Assembly: GCA_015490795.1 (NCBI GenBank)
Contig: WFXD01000016.1
Span: 1 to 33,367 of the forward strand
Length of the DNA stretch: 33,367 nucleotides
Source of the DNA: Gammaproteobacteria bacterium
GTDB taxonomy: Bacteria; Pseudomonadota; Gammaproteobacteria; Chromatiales; Chromatiaceae
Direction of reading: 5' to 3'
Part shown: positions 7,485-15,342 of the stretch, in pieces
Layout of the letters: every line of letters starts with the position of its first letter
Position numbering within the stretch: the first letter of the stretch is position 1
Notes under the pieces: model-generated
The model's input: the letters and a program-made list of their open reading frames with translations, nothing else
The model's database searches: none
What the model was told of the DNA's origin: nothing
Made by a program: the position numbers and the translations under genes

Positions 7485-8534
7485 CTATACCAGCGCTTCC
7501 CAGATGGTCATCGTGGAGAAGAAGATTGCAACGATGACGCCAATGGCAAGATTTACCCGCAACATGTTGGCCCCCCGGTCAGAGAAGCCACGGTCGATGT
7601 AGGGATAAATGGTAAACAGGGTGAAAAAGGCAAACACACTGAATAGCCCCGCCTCTCTCGGTGCAATGATGATCCAGCGATAGATTGCCGAAAAGTACCA
7701 GGGCGGTGAGACATCGGATGCCACTTCAAGCGGGTTGGCCGGGTCACCGATGGTCGGCGGGAAGATGGCAGCCATGTTGACAATTACGATCAGCAGCATC
7801 ACGGTTATCGCCAGCATCTTCAGCCCGTGCCCCGGGAAGAAGGGGTGTGTCCCCTGGTGTTTGGTTATTTTCGCAAAGCCGAGGGTGCGGATGGCAATGA
7901 TATGCGCACCAATCAGCAGCACAATCAGCAGCGGAAGCAGTTTGGTGTGCAGATCATATAGCCTGAGCAGGGTCAGTTCGGTAACATCCTCCCCCCCGCG
8001 CAACAGCAGGAAGATGGGGTCACCCACCACGGGGATCTGCCGAATCATGTCGGTTACAACGGTCATGCCCCAATAGGAGACATTGTCATAGACCAGTGAA
8101 TAGCCGGTAAAACCAAAGGCCAGCACAGTAAAGAACAGCCCCGCACCGAGGAACCATTTCAATCCGCCGCCGTCACGATAGGCGCGGGTAATAAAGACCC
8201 GGACTATATGTAACAACAGGGTGGCTACCATAAGGTTTACCGTAACCTGGTGGACGCCACGAATGAACCATCCAAGGTAGGTCTCTTCAGTGATTGCCTT
8301 TACACTGTCATAGGCCTGCCCCGGGAAGGGGATGTAATAAAAGGTCAGCAGGATGCCTGTTACCGCCAGAATGATAAACAGGATCAGCGGTGTTGCACCC
8401 AGGCAATATGAAAAACGGTTGAGATGATCAGGGATCTCCTCCTGAGCCACATCATAGGTTTTTTGCCAAAAGGATTTATTCTGCGTATCTCCAGACGTTT
8501 TTTTATCCCCGGCTTTTGTCTCAATAGTTTCCAT
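7485..8534 (-). CDS. Cytochrome b of b6f type (b6 and subunit IV fused)
   Basis: This 349-residue quinol-oxidising subunit has seven predicted helices, matching b6 (four) plus subunit IV (three). Heme-b histidines are H95 and H109 (13 residues between) and H196 and H211 (14 between); the second spacing is that of cytochrome b6, not mitochondrial cytochrome b. Cys44 in the FSYCLG segment aligns by eye with the cysteine that binds heme ci in b6f complexes. The quinol-site motif, usually PEWY, reads PPWY (residues 277-280). It lies 5 bases after the Rieske gene and 41 before the octaheme gene, so the three form an operon. Quinone type cannot be proven, though PEWY variants are associated with lower-potential quinones. 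Confidence 0.87.
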   Translation of the reverse strand: METIETKAGDKKTSGDTQNKSFWQKTYDVAQEEIPDHLNRFSYCLGATPLILFIILAVTGILLTFYYIPFPGQAYDSVKAITEETYLGWFIRGVHQVTVNLMVATLLLHIVRVFITRAYRDGGGLKWFLGAGLFFTVLAFGFTGYSLVYDNVSYWGMTVVTDMIRQIPVVGDPIFLLLRGGEDVTELTLLRLYDLHTKLLPLLIVLLIGAHIIAIRTLGFAKITKHQGTHPFFPGHGLKMLAITVMLLIVIVNMAAIFPPTIGDPANPLEVASDVSPPWYFSAIYRWIIIAPREAGLFSVFAFFTLFTIYPYIDRGFSDRGANMLRVNLAIGVIVAIFFSTMTIWEALV

Positions 8535-8539
8535 TTGGG

Positions 8540-8986
8540 TTACGCCACATCAAGTTTGATATAAACGCTCTTGCCGCGTTTGACGACTTCATACTGATCA
8601 AGTGGTCGTGGTGGTGGGCCGGATATGTTTTTGCCATTGCGGTCAAAAACACCGTTGTGACAGGGGCAGTGAAATTGATCATTTGCGTGATCCCAGGAGA
8701 TCAGGCAGCCAAGGTCGGTGCAGACGCGGGAGTAGGCGTTAAACCCCTCTTCACTTTGTAGCAACGCGACCTTTTTACCCGCGACATCAAAAAATTTTGC
8801 ACCGTCTCCGCTCAGATCATCTGCCTTTCCCAGCAGGATTTCACTGCTCTTTTTTGCCGCCACATCCGGCATAAGAAACTGCATGAATCTTGCGCCCATT
8901 GCACCTAGCCCGAGGGTCAAGCCAAGGGTCATAAAGGCGCCACTTAAAAAGCGCCGCCGTTCAGGGTTGTTGTTTACGACTGACAT
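8540..8986 (-). CDS. Rieske iron-sulfur protein with an altered cluster motif
   Basis: The 148-residue protein has a twin-arginine-type N-terminus (RRRFL, residues 10-14) followed by a hydrophobic helix (about 17-38), the usual uncleaved anchor of Rieske subunits. Box II is CPCHNG (residues 107-112) and a typical GPPPRPL follows. Box I, normally CTHLGC, reads CTDLGC (89-94): Asp91 (codon GAC, 8714-8716) stands where the first histidine ligand of the 2Fe-2S cluster should be. The other ligand positions (Cys89, Cys107, His110) and the disulfide cysteines (94, 109) are kept. The protein should pass electrons from quinol at cytochrome b to the octaheme subunit, unless the substitution changes the cluster. 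It is first in the operon. Confidence 0.85.
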   Translation of the reverse strand: MSVVNNNPERRRFLSGAFMTLGLTLGLGAMGARFMQFLMPDVAAKKSSEILLGKADDLSGDGAKFFDVAGKKVALLQSEEGFNAYSRVCTDLGCLISWDHANDQFHCPCHNGVFDRNGKNISGPPPRPLDQYEVVKRGKSVYIKLDVA

Positions 8987-9018
8987 AATCTATCTTTGCC
9001 TCAATGGATATAGCGTTA

Positions 9019-9044
9019 CCTGAACCCTGCAAGCAGGGTTCAGG
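9019..9044. terminator. Stem-loop between amt and the Rieske operon
   Basis: CCTGAACCCTG (9019-9029) and CAGGGTTCAGG (9034-9044) form an 11-base perfect stem with a 4-base loop, 11 bases past the amt stop. A T-rich tract (CTCTTTT) lies on the plus-strand side only. In the direction of amt transcription it is a stem without a U-run, so read-through into the Rieske operon is plausible. Confidence 0.55.
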
Positions 9045-9055
9045 TGTTAACTCTT

Positions 9056-10366
9056 TTAGTTGTTGGTGTAGCCTGTTTCACCATGCTCAGAGAGATCAAT
9101 ACCTATCTGCTCCTCCTCCTCGGTTACTCTGAGGCCGATGATGGGATCAAGTACGATCAACAGGACGTAGGTGACACCAAAGGCATAGATGCCTGTTCCG
9201 AGGATTGAGGCTATCTGTTTAAACAGTAGTGTCATATCACCAAAGAAGAGGCCATCAGCGCCTGCGGCATTAATGGCAGTTGATGCAAACAGGCCGGTTG
9301 CCAATGCGCCCCAGGCCCCGCCGATACCGTGAATACCAAAGGCGTCCAGTGAATCGTCATAACCCAGCATGGGTTTGATCAGGCTGACGGCCATGTAGCA
9401 GATGATGCCGGCGCCAAAGCCAATCACGATGGCGCTCATTGGCCCTACAAATCCTGCCGCAGGAGTAATGGCGACCAGTCCGGCAATAGCGCCTGATGCT
9501 GCACCCAGGGCGGTAGGTTTGCCCTGCTGCTTCCATTCAATCCAGAGCCAGCCAATAATGCCAGCGGCAGCAGCAAGCTGTGTGGCCACAAAGGCGCTGC
9601 TGGCCAAAGATCCAGAGGTCAGTGCGCTGCCGGCATTGAATCCAAACCAGCCAAACCAGAGCAGGCCTGCACCCAGCAGCGTCATGGGAAGATTGTGGGG
9701 AGGCATGTGGTCACGCCCATAGCCTCTGCGCTTGCCCAGCACTATGGCTGCGGCAAGGGCGGATACACCAGAGCTGATATGCACCACCGTGCCACCGGCA
9801 AAATCCAGTGCCCCCAGCTCGCCGATCCAGCCGCCACCCCAGACCCAGTGACAGATGGGGTCGTAGACAATGGTTGACCAGATAACGATAAAGATAAGGA
9901 AGGAGGAGAACTTCATCCGCTCTGCAACAGCGCCACTGATGAGCGCTGGCGTAATGATGGCAAACATCATCTGGAAGATCATAAAGGAGCTGTGCGGGAT
10001 GGTTTCGGCATACGCGCTGGGTTCAGCGCCCACGCCACTCAGCCCCAGCCACTTCAGGCTGCCGATAATGCCGCCAACATCCGGGGCAAAGGCAAATGAG
10101 TAGCCCATTATGGCCCACTGTATCGAAATGACAGCCAGGGCCGAGAAGCTGTACATAATGGTATTGAGCACATTCTTCTGCCGAACCATGCCGCCATAAA
10201 ATAGCGCAAGCCCTGGCACCATGAGCATGACAAAAGCGGCGCATACCAGTATCCAGGCGGTATCTGCGCTATCGATTGTGGAGGCTGCATCAGCAGCATA
10301 TGCAGTTGCTGAGCAAAGGCATGAAAGGAGTATTGCGGCTAAAAATTTCTGCACAACGTTGGTCAT
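9056..10366 (-). CDS. amt: Ammonium transporter (Amt/MEP/Rh family)
   Basis: This 436-residue channel protein carries ammonium across the inner membrane. It opens with a cleavable-looking signal (MTNVVQKF, then AYAADA) and has the standard eleven-helix Amt body with GLALFYGGMVR. The paired pore histidines sit in VVHISSGVSAL and GIHGIGGAWGALATGLF. The ATG at 10366 was chosen over 10399 because GGGGAA lies about 10 bases upstream and the signal then begins cleanly. The C-terminus keeps the acidic EEEEQIG segment and a final HGETGY, the tail that in this family responds to GlnK; no glnK is adjacent. The regulatory region at 10457-10690 predicts NtrC/sigma54 control, that is, expression under nitrogen limitation. 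Confidence 0.93.
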   Translation of the reverse strand: MTNVVQKFLAAILLSCLCSATAYAADAASTIDSADTAWILVCAAFVMLMVPGLALFYGGMVRQKNVLNTIMYSFSALAVISIQWAIMGYSFAFAPDVGGIIGSLKWLGLSGVGAEPSAYAETIPHSSFMIFQMMFAIITPALISGAVAERMKFSSFLIFIVIWSTIVYDPICHWVWGGGWIGELGALDFAGGTVVHISSGVSALAAAIVLGKRRGYGRDHMPPHNLPMTLLGAGLLWFGWFGFNAGSALTSGSLASSAFVATQLAAAAGIIGWLWIEWKQQGKPTALGAASGAIAGLVAITPAAGFVGPMSAIVIGFGAGIICYMAVSLIKPMLGYDDSLDAFGIHGIGGAWGALATGLFASTAINAAGADGLFFGDMTLLFKQIASILGTGIYAFGVTYVLLIVLDPIIGLRVTEEEEQIGIDLSEHGETGYTNN

Positions 10367-10380
10367 TGATGTTTCCCCGT

Positions 10381-10427
10381 CCAATAACAGTCCCGACACT
10401 GCTTATTACAGTACGGCAAATTATTGG
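10381..10427 (-). other. Possible leader stem in the amt mRNA
   Basis: CCAATAA (10381-10387) and TTATTGG (10421-10427) are perfect complements, with a small inner pairing CAGT/ACTG. The whole lies between the predicted transcription start (about 10446) and the amt start codon. The stem is AT-rich and may be marginally stable. Confidence 0.3.
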
Positions 10428-10456
10428 ATGATCTGTAATTTAGGTGCAAACGCATC

Positions 10457-10473
10457 TGCATAAATCATGCCAA
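10457..10473 (-). promoter_or_regulatory. Sigma54 (RpoN) promoter of amt
   Basis: Read on the minus strand, TTGGCATG, four bases and ATGCA give the -24 GG and -12 GC exactly ten bases apart, matching the sigma54 consensus TGGCAYG-N4-TTGCA at nearly every position. The start point would be near 10446, giving a leader of about 80 bases. NtrC-type boxes lie about 115 and 225 bases upstream. Confidence 0.75.
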
Positions 10474-10565
10474 AGAATAAGCTCTTGTTATTGAGAGAGA
10501 TTTTTTTTGAGACCGGATGAGTTTTAAAAATCATGCATAGGTGTGGGGCGTTTTTTGATCGGGGG

Positions 10566-10580
10566 GCACTATCATTGTGC
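10566..10580. promoter_or_regulatory. NtrC-type enhancer box 1
   Basis: GCACTATCATTGTGC matches the NtrC pattern GCAC-N7-GTGC exactly in both half sites. It is centred about 115 bases upstream of the -12 element of the amt sigma54 promoter, a usual enhancer distance. Confidence 0.65.
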
Positions 10581-10675
10581 GGAGAATATTTTGCGGATGC
10601 GGCAAGGTGGGGATATGGGGTGTGTGGTGGGCGCATACAAAATGAGTATTAATGGGTGCGCTGCATTCATATTCG

Positions 10676-10690
10676 GCACTGGCTTGGTGC
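10676..10690. promoter_or_regulatory. NtrC-type enhancer box 2
   Basis: GCACTGGCTTGGTGC is a second exact GCAC-N7-GTGC match, 110 bases from box 1. It could strengthen amt activation, or serve the small membrane-protein gene starting at 10779, for which no good sigma54 promoter was found. Confidence 0.55.
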
Positions 10691-10778
10691 AAGATGGTGG
10701 TCTGGATGAGGCAAATAGTGACCTTGTGCAGGGGTTTGAGTAAACTTAGGCGCCAACCGATCAACAACCAGGTATTTC

Positions 10779-11132
10779 ATGGCCATACTCTATCTCTACT
10801 CTGTTATTTTAATCATGCTGTTCTCATCGGTTGCCTGGGTTTTTGCCAGAAGATACGACACCTGGTTTGATTGGGATTGGCTGCTGTGCTTTCTGCCTAC
10901 TTCCATTTGGTTTGTTCTGATATCAAAGGGGGTAGGGCCGCCGTATAACGAGAGCCTGATTATTGAAGCCGCCGCCGTTACAGGGTTGATTCCGCTTCTG
11001 CTTACATTCAGGGTTTTTGTGCTTGACAAGCTGCTCGGCAATGCGAAAAACAGCTCTCTTTTTATCTTTGTAATATGTGCGATATCGCCGGTTTTTTTCC
11101 GGTTTGCCATACCTCCGTTTCTGGCGCAGTAG
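10779..11132 (+). CDS. Small multi-pass membrane protein of unknown function
   Basis: The 117-residue product is strongly hydrophobic with about four membrane segments (residues 3-22, 33-50, 64-82 and 93-110). Between the second and third lies a polar turn (GPPYNESL) and later a charged turn (LDKLLGNAKN). No enzyme motif was recognised. A modest CCAGG ribosome site lies about 7 bases before the ATG. It is divergent from amt and shares the intergenic region carrying the NtrC boxes, so nitrogen control is possible but unproven. The downstream gene runs the opposite way, so it is a single-gene unit. Confidence 0.6.
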   Translation: MAILYLYSVILIMLFSSVAWVFARRYDTWFDWDWLLCFLPTSIWFVLISKGVGPPYNESLIIEAAAVTGLIPLLLTFRVFVLDKLLGNAKNSSLFIFVICAISPVFFRFAIPPFLAQ

Positions 11133-11217
11133 CAGTTTCGGCTGTTATGTTTTGCCTGTATAAATCGTTTGATACTTGCTTGCAGCTCACTGCATTAGAT
11201 TGATGTTTTCATATATC

Positions 11218-11248
11218 GCGTTCGCTGTCCTATCTTTTTGGCGAACGC
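11218..11248. repeat. Inverted repeat GCGTTCGC/GCGAACGC
   Basis: Perfect 8-base arms (11218-11225 and 11241-11248) flank a 15-base T-rich loop. It lies 86 bases after the small membrane-protein gene and may end its transcript. It also lies in the region resembling the repeat copy at the left edge of the window. Confidence 0.4.
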
Positions 11249-11285
11249 TTTGTAACGATACGTGGGGTGCCAAATAAAACAGAAG

Positions 11286-11304
11286 TCCAACCGATTTTTC
11301 TAGG
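11286..11304. repeat. Short dispersed repeat, copy 2
   Basis: The second copy of the element at 92-109, sharing GATTTTTCTAGG. The sequence after it (GAGGCTGTCGGGCTTGG, to about 11370) looks like degraded mobile-element flank, although no open transposase frame exists. It sits just downstream of the epimerase stop. Confidence 0.4.
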
Positions 11305-11383
11305 AGGCTGTCGGGCTTGGGTGGATTGTAGCGAGGGAACGGGAGAGTGAGCGCAAAGCGAAGAATATGCATCTGCCCAGGCC

Positions 11384-12385
11384 TTAGTAGTAGTTTCGAT
11401 ACCATTCAACAAAATGCGCAACGCCATCTTCAACCGAGGTATTGGGTTTGTAGCCAGTGTCGTTGATGAGGTCTGTTACATCTGCATAGGTATCAGGTAC
11501 GTCGCCAGGTTGCAGGGGTAGCAGGTTTTTCTCTGCTTTTTTGCCCAGGCACTCTTCCAGCACTTCGATATAGCGCATCAACTCAACCGGACGGTTGTTA
11601 CCAATATTATAGATGCGGTAGGGGGCCATACTGGTGGCAGGGTCCGGTGTGCTGCTGATCCACTCTAAGTTTGGCGTGGCAGGTTGATCCAGCACCCGAA
11701 TGACCCCTTCAACGATATCGTCGATATAAGTAAAGTCACGCCGGTGGTTGCCGTAGTTGAATACATCTATGGGTTTGCCCGCCAGTATGCTTTTGGTGAA
11801 CATAAACAGTGCCATGTCGGGCCGGCCCCATGGGCCATAGACTGTAAAAAAACGCAGCCCTGTGGTGGGCAGGTCGTAGAGATGGCTGTAGGTATGTGCC
11901 ATAAGCTCGTTGGCTTTTTTGCTTGCGGCATAGAAACTCAGCGGATGGTCAACATTGTGATGCACGGAGAATGGCATGTTGGTGTTGGCACCATAGACTG
12001 AGCTGCTGGAGGCATAGACCAGATGCTCGATGCCGTTATGCCGGCACCCTTCAAGAATATTGGCAAACCCCAGTACATTGCTGTCAATATAGGCCAGAGG
12101 GTTCTCCAGTGAGTAGCGAACGCCGGCCTGTGCTGCGAGATTGACAACGCGATCTGGCTTGTGCTTTTTGAATAGCTCAGCAATGCCTTCACGATCTTCC
12201 AGGCTGAGCCGGAGATCGGTAAAGTTGCTGTGGCCTTCAATGCGGGCCAGGCGGGCTTTTTTCAGATTCACATCGTAATAGTCATTCAGATTATCCAGGC
12301 CGATGACTTCGTCACCCCGCTTGAGGAGCCTGAGTGAGAGGGTTGATCCAATAAAACCTGCGCTGCCTGTAACTAATACTTTCAT
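11384..12385 (-). CDS. NAD-dependent nucleotide-sugar epimerase, UDP-glucuronate 4-epimerase type
   Basis: This 333-residue short-chain dehydrogenase fold has the NAD-binding GSAGFIG (residues 7-13), the catalytic Ser region SSSSVYG, and the YAASK (152-156) tyrosine and lysine. The [17 protein letters not shown] segment and the [14 protein letters not shown] segment are typical of UDP-glucuronate 4-epimerases (LspL/Cap1J group). It would turn the uronic-acid product of the neighbouring dehydrogenase into its C4 epimer for polysaccharide synthesis. It starts 12 bases after the dehydrogenase stop, so the two are co-transcribed. If the dehydrogenase acts on UDP-GlcNAc, a HexNAc-uronate substrate is possible instead. 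Confidence 0.85.
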   Translation of the reverse strand: MKVLVTGSAGFIGSTLSLRLLKRGDEVIGLDNLNDYYDVNLKKARLARIEGHSNFTDLRLSLEDREGIAELFKKHKPDRVVNLAAQAGVRYSLENPLAYIDSNVLGFANILEGCRHNGIEHLVYASSSSVYGANTNMPFSVHHNVDHPLSFYAASKKANELMAHTYSHLYDLPTTGLRFFTVYGPWGRPDMALFMFTKSILAGKPIDVFNYGNHRRDFTYIDDIVEGVIRVLDQPATPNLEWISSTPDPATSMAPYRIYNIGNNRPVELMRYIEVLEECLGKKAEKNLLPLQPGDVPDTYADVTDLINDTGYKPNTSVEDGVAHFVEWYRNYY

Positions 12386-12397
12386 TATTGCTCCAGA

Positions 12398-13675
12398 TTA
12401 AAGGCGGCCATCTACATCAGCAGCCGGAAGGATGTTTTTAACATCAAAAAGTACGCCCCCGGGTTTGCAGAAGTTGCGGATTTTCTTGCTGCCCATGGCT
12501 TCGAACTCCTGGTGTGCGACGGCCAGGATGACAGCGTCATAGTGGTTGCTTTGGGGCTGTTGGGTCAGTTGAATGCCGTACTCCCCTTCCGCCTCGCTGC
12601 TGTTCACCCAAGGGTCATGTATATCCACATTGGTTTCATAATCATCCAGCTCTGCCAGAATGTCCACTACCCGCGTGTTGCGCAGATCCGGGCAGTTCTC
12701 CTTAAAGGTCAGGCCAAGCACCAGTATATTGCTCCCCTTGATCTGTATGCCTTGCTTGATCATAAGTTTAATCACGCAGTTGGTGATATAAACACCCATC
12801 TCATCATTGATGCGCCGTCCAGCAAGGATGATCTCGGGGTTATAGCCAATGGCCTGCGCTTTATGGGTCAGATAGTAGGGGTCGACACCGATGCAATGGC
12901 CGCCGACCAGCCCAGGCCTGAAGGGCAGGAAGTTCCACTTGGTGCCTGCGGCCTTAAGCACTTCGTCCGTGTCGATGCCCAAGCGGTTGAAGATAATTGC
13001 CAGCTCGTTAATTAGTGCAATGTTGACATCGCGTTGGGTGTTTTCAATAACCTTGGCTGCCTCTGCAACCTGAATGCTGCTGGCCTTATGGGTGCCGACG
13101 GTGATGACACGCCGGTAGATTGCATCAACATAATCGGCTGTTTCCGGTGTGGAGCCAGAGGTGACTTTTAATATGTTGGTAACGCGATGCTCCTTGTCGC
13201 CGGGGTTGATGCGCTCTGGGCTATAGCCGACAAAGAAGTCCTGGTTGAATTTGAGTCCGGAGCCCTGCTCAAGTATGGGGACACAGACCTCCTCTGTTGC
13301 ACCTGGGTAGACGGTAGATTCAAAGACCGCTACATCGCCGGGCTGAATCAATTTGCTGAGAGTTTGTGAGGCGCCAATCAATGGGGAGAGGTCGGGCCTT
13401 TTATTTTCATCAATTGGGGTAGGGACGGTGATGATATAGAGATTGCAATCGCGCAGGCCGCCAGGCTGGTCAGTAAAACTTAACTGTTTGGCCTGTCGAA
13501 GCTCAGCTGGATCAACTTCCAGTGTGCTGTCTTTTCCCTCTTTGAGTTCTGTAATGCGTGTACTGTTGTTGTCAAGGCCAAAGGTTGGAAGGATCTTTCC
13601 AAACTCTACGGCAAGAGGCAGCCCGACATAGCCAAGGCCAATGATGCCGATTTTTGTGTTGTTTATATCAAACAT
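12398..13675 (-). CDS. Nucleotide-sugar dehydrogenase (TviB/WbpO-like)
   Basis: The 425-residue enzyme oxidises C6 of a UDP-sugar to the uronate in two NAD-dependent steps. It shows GLGYVG (residues 13-18) for NAD binding, the [12 protein letters not shown] segment, [10 protein letters not shown], and the catalytic Cys261 in [12 protein letters not shown]. The overall pattern is that of the UDP-HexNAc dehydrogenases of the TviB/WbpO group, although UDP-glucose dehydrogenases share these motifs. It is transcribed with the epimerase and lies head-to-head with the EPS sugar-transferase gene, 229 bases away, fitting a role in supplying an acidic sugar for exopolysaccharide. Confidence 0.88.
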   Translation of the reverse strand: MFDINNTKIGIIGLGYVGLPLAVEFGKILPTFGLDNNSTRITELKEGKDSTLEVDPAELRQAKQLSFTDQPGGLRDCNLYIITVPTPIDENKRPDLSPLIGASQTLSKLIQPGDVAVFESTVYPGATEEVCVPILEQGSGLKFNQDFFVGYSPERINPGDKEHRVTNILKVTSGSTPETADYVDAIYRRVITVGTHKASSIQVAEAAKVIENTQRDVNIALINELAIIFNRLGIDTDEVLKAAGTKWNFLPFRPGLVGGHCIGVDPYYLTHKAQAIGYNPEIILAGRRINDEMGVYITNCVIKLMIKQGIQIKGSNILVLGLTFKENCPDLRNTRVVDILAELDDYETNVDIHDPWVNSSEAEGEYGIQLTQQPQSNHYDAVILAVAHQEFEAMGSKKIRNFCKPGGVLFDVKNILPAADVDGRL

Positions 13676-13904
13676 GCTGGAACCTGTTGGTTAAGTTATT
13701 GTGTTGGTTTTAAAGTCCGTATCCTGCCTGTATTACGTATCCGGATGGTTTTTAGTTGAACCAGGAACTGTTTGTTAAAGAGAGATATATTTGGCCCTTT
13801 GCTTCATGGCTCTTGATGCTGTGGTCTTGTATACTCATTGGGGCATTTGATGTCTGTCCCGCTTCAAATATCTACAGCCCAATGCATGAGGCATTTATTA
13901 TCTG

Positions 13905-15293
13905 ATGATCAGACTGTTTGGACATTATATATCAAGACACTTCTTGCTGCTTGGAGTAGTCGAGTTGGCGCTGTTTTTTTTGGCGCTGTTCGCCGGGTAC
14001 TTTGTGCAGTACCCATTGGAGCAACTTCAGCGGGCGATATTTGAGCAGCACCTGCTCATGGTCGCCGTACTGTTTGCTGTTGTAATGTTGATTTCAATGG
14101 TGTCAATGGGGGCCTACCAGCGCGGCCTTCAGGGTAGAGCCGATCTTATTTTGCGTACCGGACTGGCATTTTTATTTGCTTCAATGGCCTTGACGCTGGC
14201 CTTTTTTGCCTTCCCTGAGTTGTCACTTGGGCGTGGTGTTTTCGCGTTTGCACTGCTCTTCTCTTTTGTCATGGTGCTGCTGGTAAGAGAGTTCTATATT
14301 CATATAGCCGGGGCAGAGGCGTTTAAACACAGGCTGCTGGTATTGGGAACCGGGAAGAATGCCAGGTTGATACATGATCTGGAAGATGTGGGGGTGGGCT
14401 TTACAATAGCAAAGTTCCTCCATCTGCATGACAAGGATGATGTCATTCCCAAACCGAGACAAATTGAGTTGGGCGAATCCCTGTTGGCACTGGCCTTCAA
14501 AGAGGGGATTGATGAGATTGTGGTGGCCGTTGATGACCGGCGCCGGCGTCTTCCCGTGGATGATATTATTGATTGCAAAATGAGTGGCATTCGTGTCTAT
14601 GACTTGCTGGGGTTTCTGGAGAAGGAGACCGCCTGTGTCAAGATAGACCTTCTCTACCCAAGCTGGATTCTGTTTTCAGGGGGATTTAACATGGGGGTTT
14701 TTGCCAGGCACGGCAAACGCCTGCTGGATATTGTGGTAAGTACCTTTATGCTGATCTGTTTGTCCCCCGTTATGTTGCTGGTTGCCATTGCAAGCCTGAT
14801 TGATTCACGTTTTCAAGATCCGATTTTTTTCAAACAGGTTCGAGTTGGGCAAAATGGAAAACCCTTTAACGTCTACAAGTTCAGAAGTATGCGCACCGAT
14901 GCCGAAGCTGATGGCATAGCACGCTGGGCAACAAAAAATGATTCACGAGTGACCGCGCTTGGGCGCATGATGCGCAAAACAAGGCTGGATGAGTTGCCGC
15001 AGCTGGTTAATGTTTTGCTGGGTGATATGAGCATGGTAGGCCCGCGCCCGGAACGGCCGGAGTTTGTTGAACAGCTATCCAGGGAGATCCCTTACTACCC
15101 TGAGCGTCATCGTATGAAGCCCGGTGTGACAGGCTGGGCTCAATTGCGATATCCGTATGGCGCAACAACAGAGGATGCCCGGCGCAAACTGGAGTATGAC
15201 CTCTACTATGTGAAAAATGCCAGCCTCTTCCTTGATCTGAATGTGCTGATCCAGACCGTTGAGGTTGTGCTGTTTGGCAAAGGTGCGCAATAG
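13905..15293 (+). CDS. Polyprenyl-phosphate sugar transferase, PEP-CTERM/EPS system type (EpsB-like)
   Basis: This 462-residue initiating transferase moves a sugar phosphate onto a membrane lipid carrier to begin exopolysaccharide assembly. Four N-terminal helices (to about residue 125) precede a nucleotide-binding-like middle domain with [11 protein letters not shown] fifth helix near residue 275 precedes the C-terminal bacterial sugar-transferase domain, with [28 protein letters not shown] and [11 protein letters not shown]. The order and neighbourhood (PrsK, PrsR and PrsT follow) match the sugar transferase that accompanies PEP-CTERM systems. The ribosome site is a GAGG about 13 bases upstream, rather far. 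The gene begins a plus-strand run ending at 21627. Confidence 0.88.
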   Translation: MIRLFGHYISRHFLLLGVVELALFFLALFAGYFVQYPLEQLQRAIFEQHLLMVAVLFAVVMLISMVSMGAYQRGLQGRADLILRTGLAFLFASMALTLAFFAFPELSLGRGVFAFALLFSFVMVLLVREFYIHIAGAEAFKHRLLVLGTGKNARLIHDLEDVGVGFTIAKFLHLHDKDDVIPKPRQIELGESLLALAFKEGIDEIVVAVDDRRRRLPVDDIIDCKMSGIRVYDLLGFLEKETACVKIDLLYPSWILFSGGFNMGVFARHGKRLLDIVVSTFMLICLSPVMLLVAIASLIDSRFQDPIFFKQVRVGQNGKPFNVYKFRSMRTDAEADGIARWATKNDSRVTALGRMMRKTRLDELPQLVNVLLGDMSMVGPRPERPEFVEQLSREIPYYPERHRMKPGVTGWAQLRYPYGATTEDARRKLEYDLYYVKNASLFLDLNVLIQTVEVVLFGKGAQ

Positions 15294-15342
15294 CTTTTTG
15301 CTGCCCTCCTGAAAGCCTTGATATGAATGTGTCTCCATAACA

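Noticed and set aside
10699-10713. Sigma54 promoter for the small membrane protein
   Set aside because: GG and GC are correctly spaced, but the remaining positions (TCT for CAC, AG for TT) are poor.
10543-10743. 66-codon plus-strand frame before the small membrane protein
   Set aside because: It covers both NtrC boxes, lacks a ribosome site and resembles nothing known; the region is better explained as regulatory.
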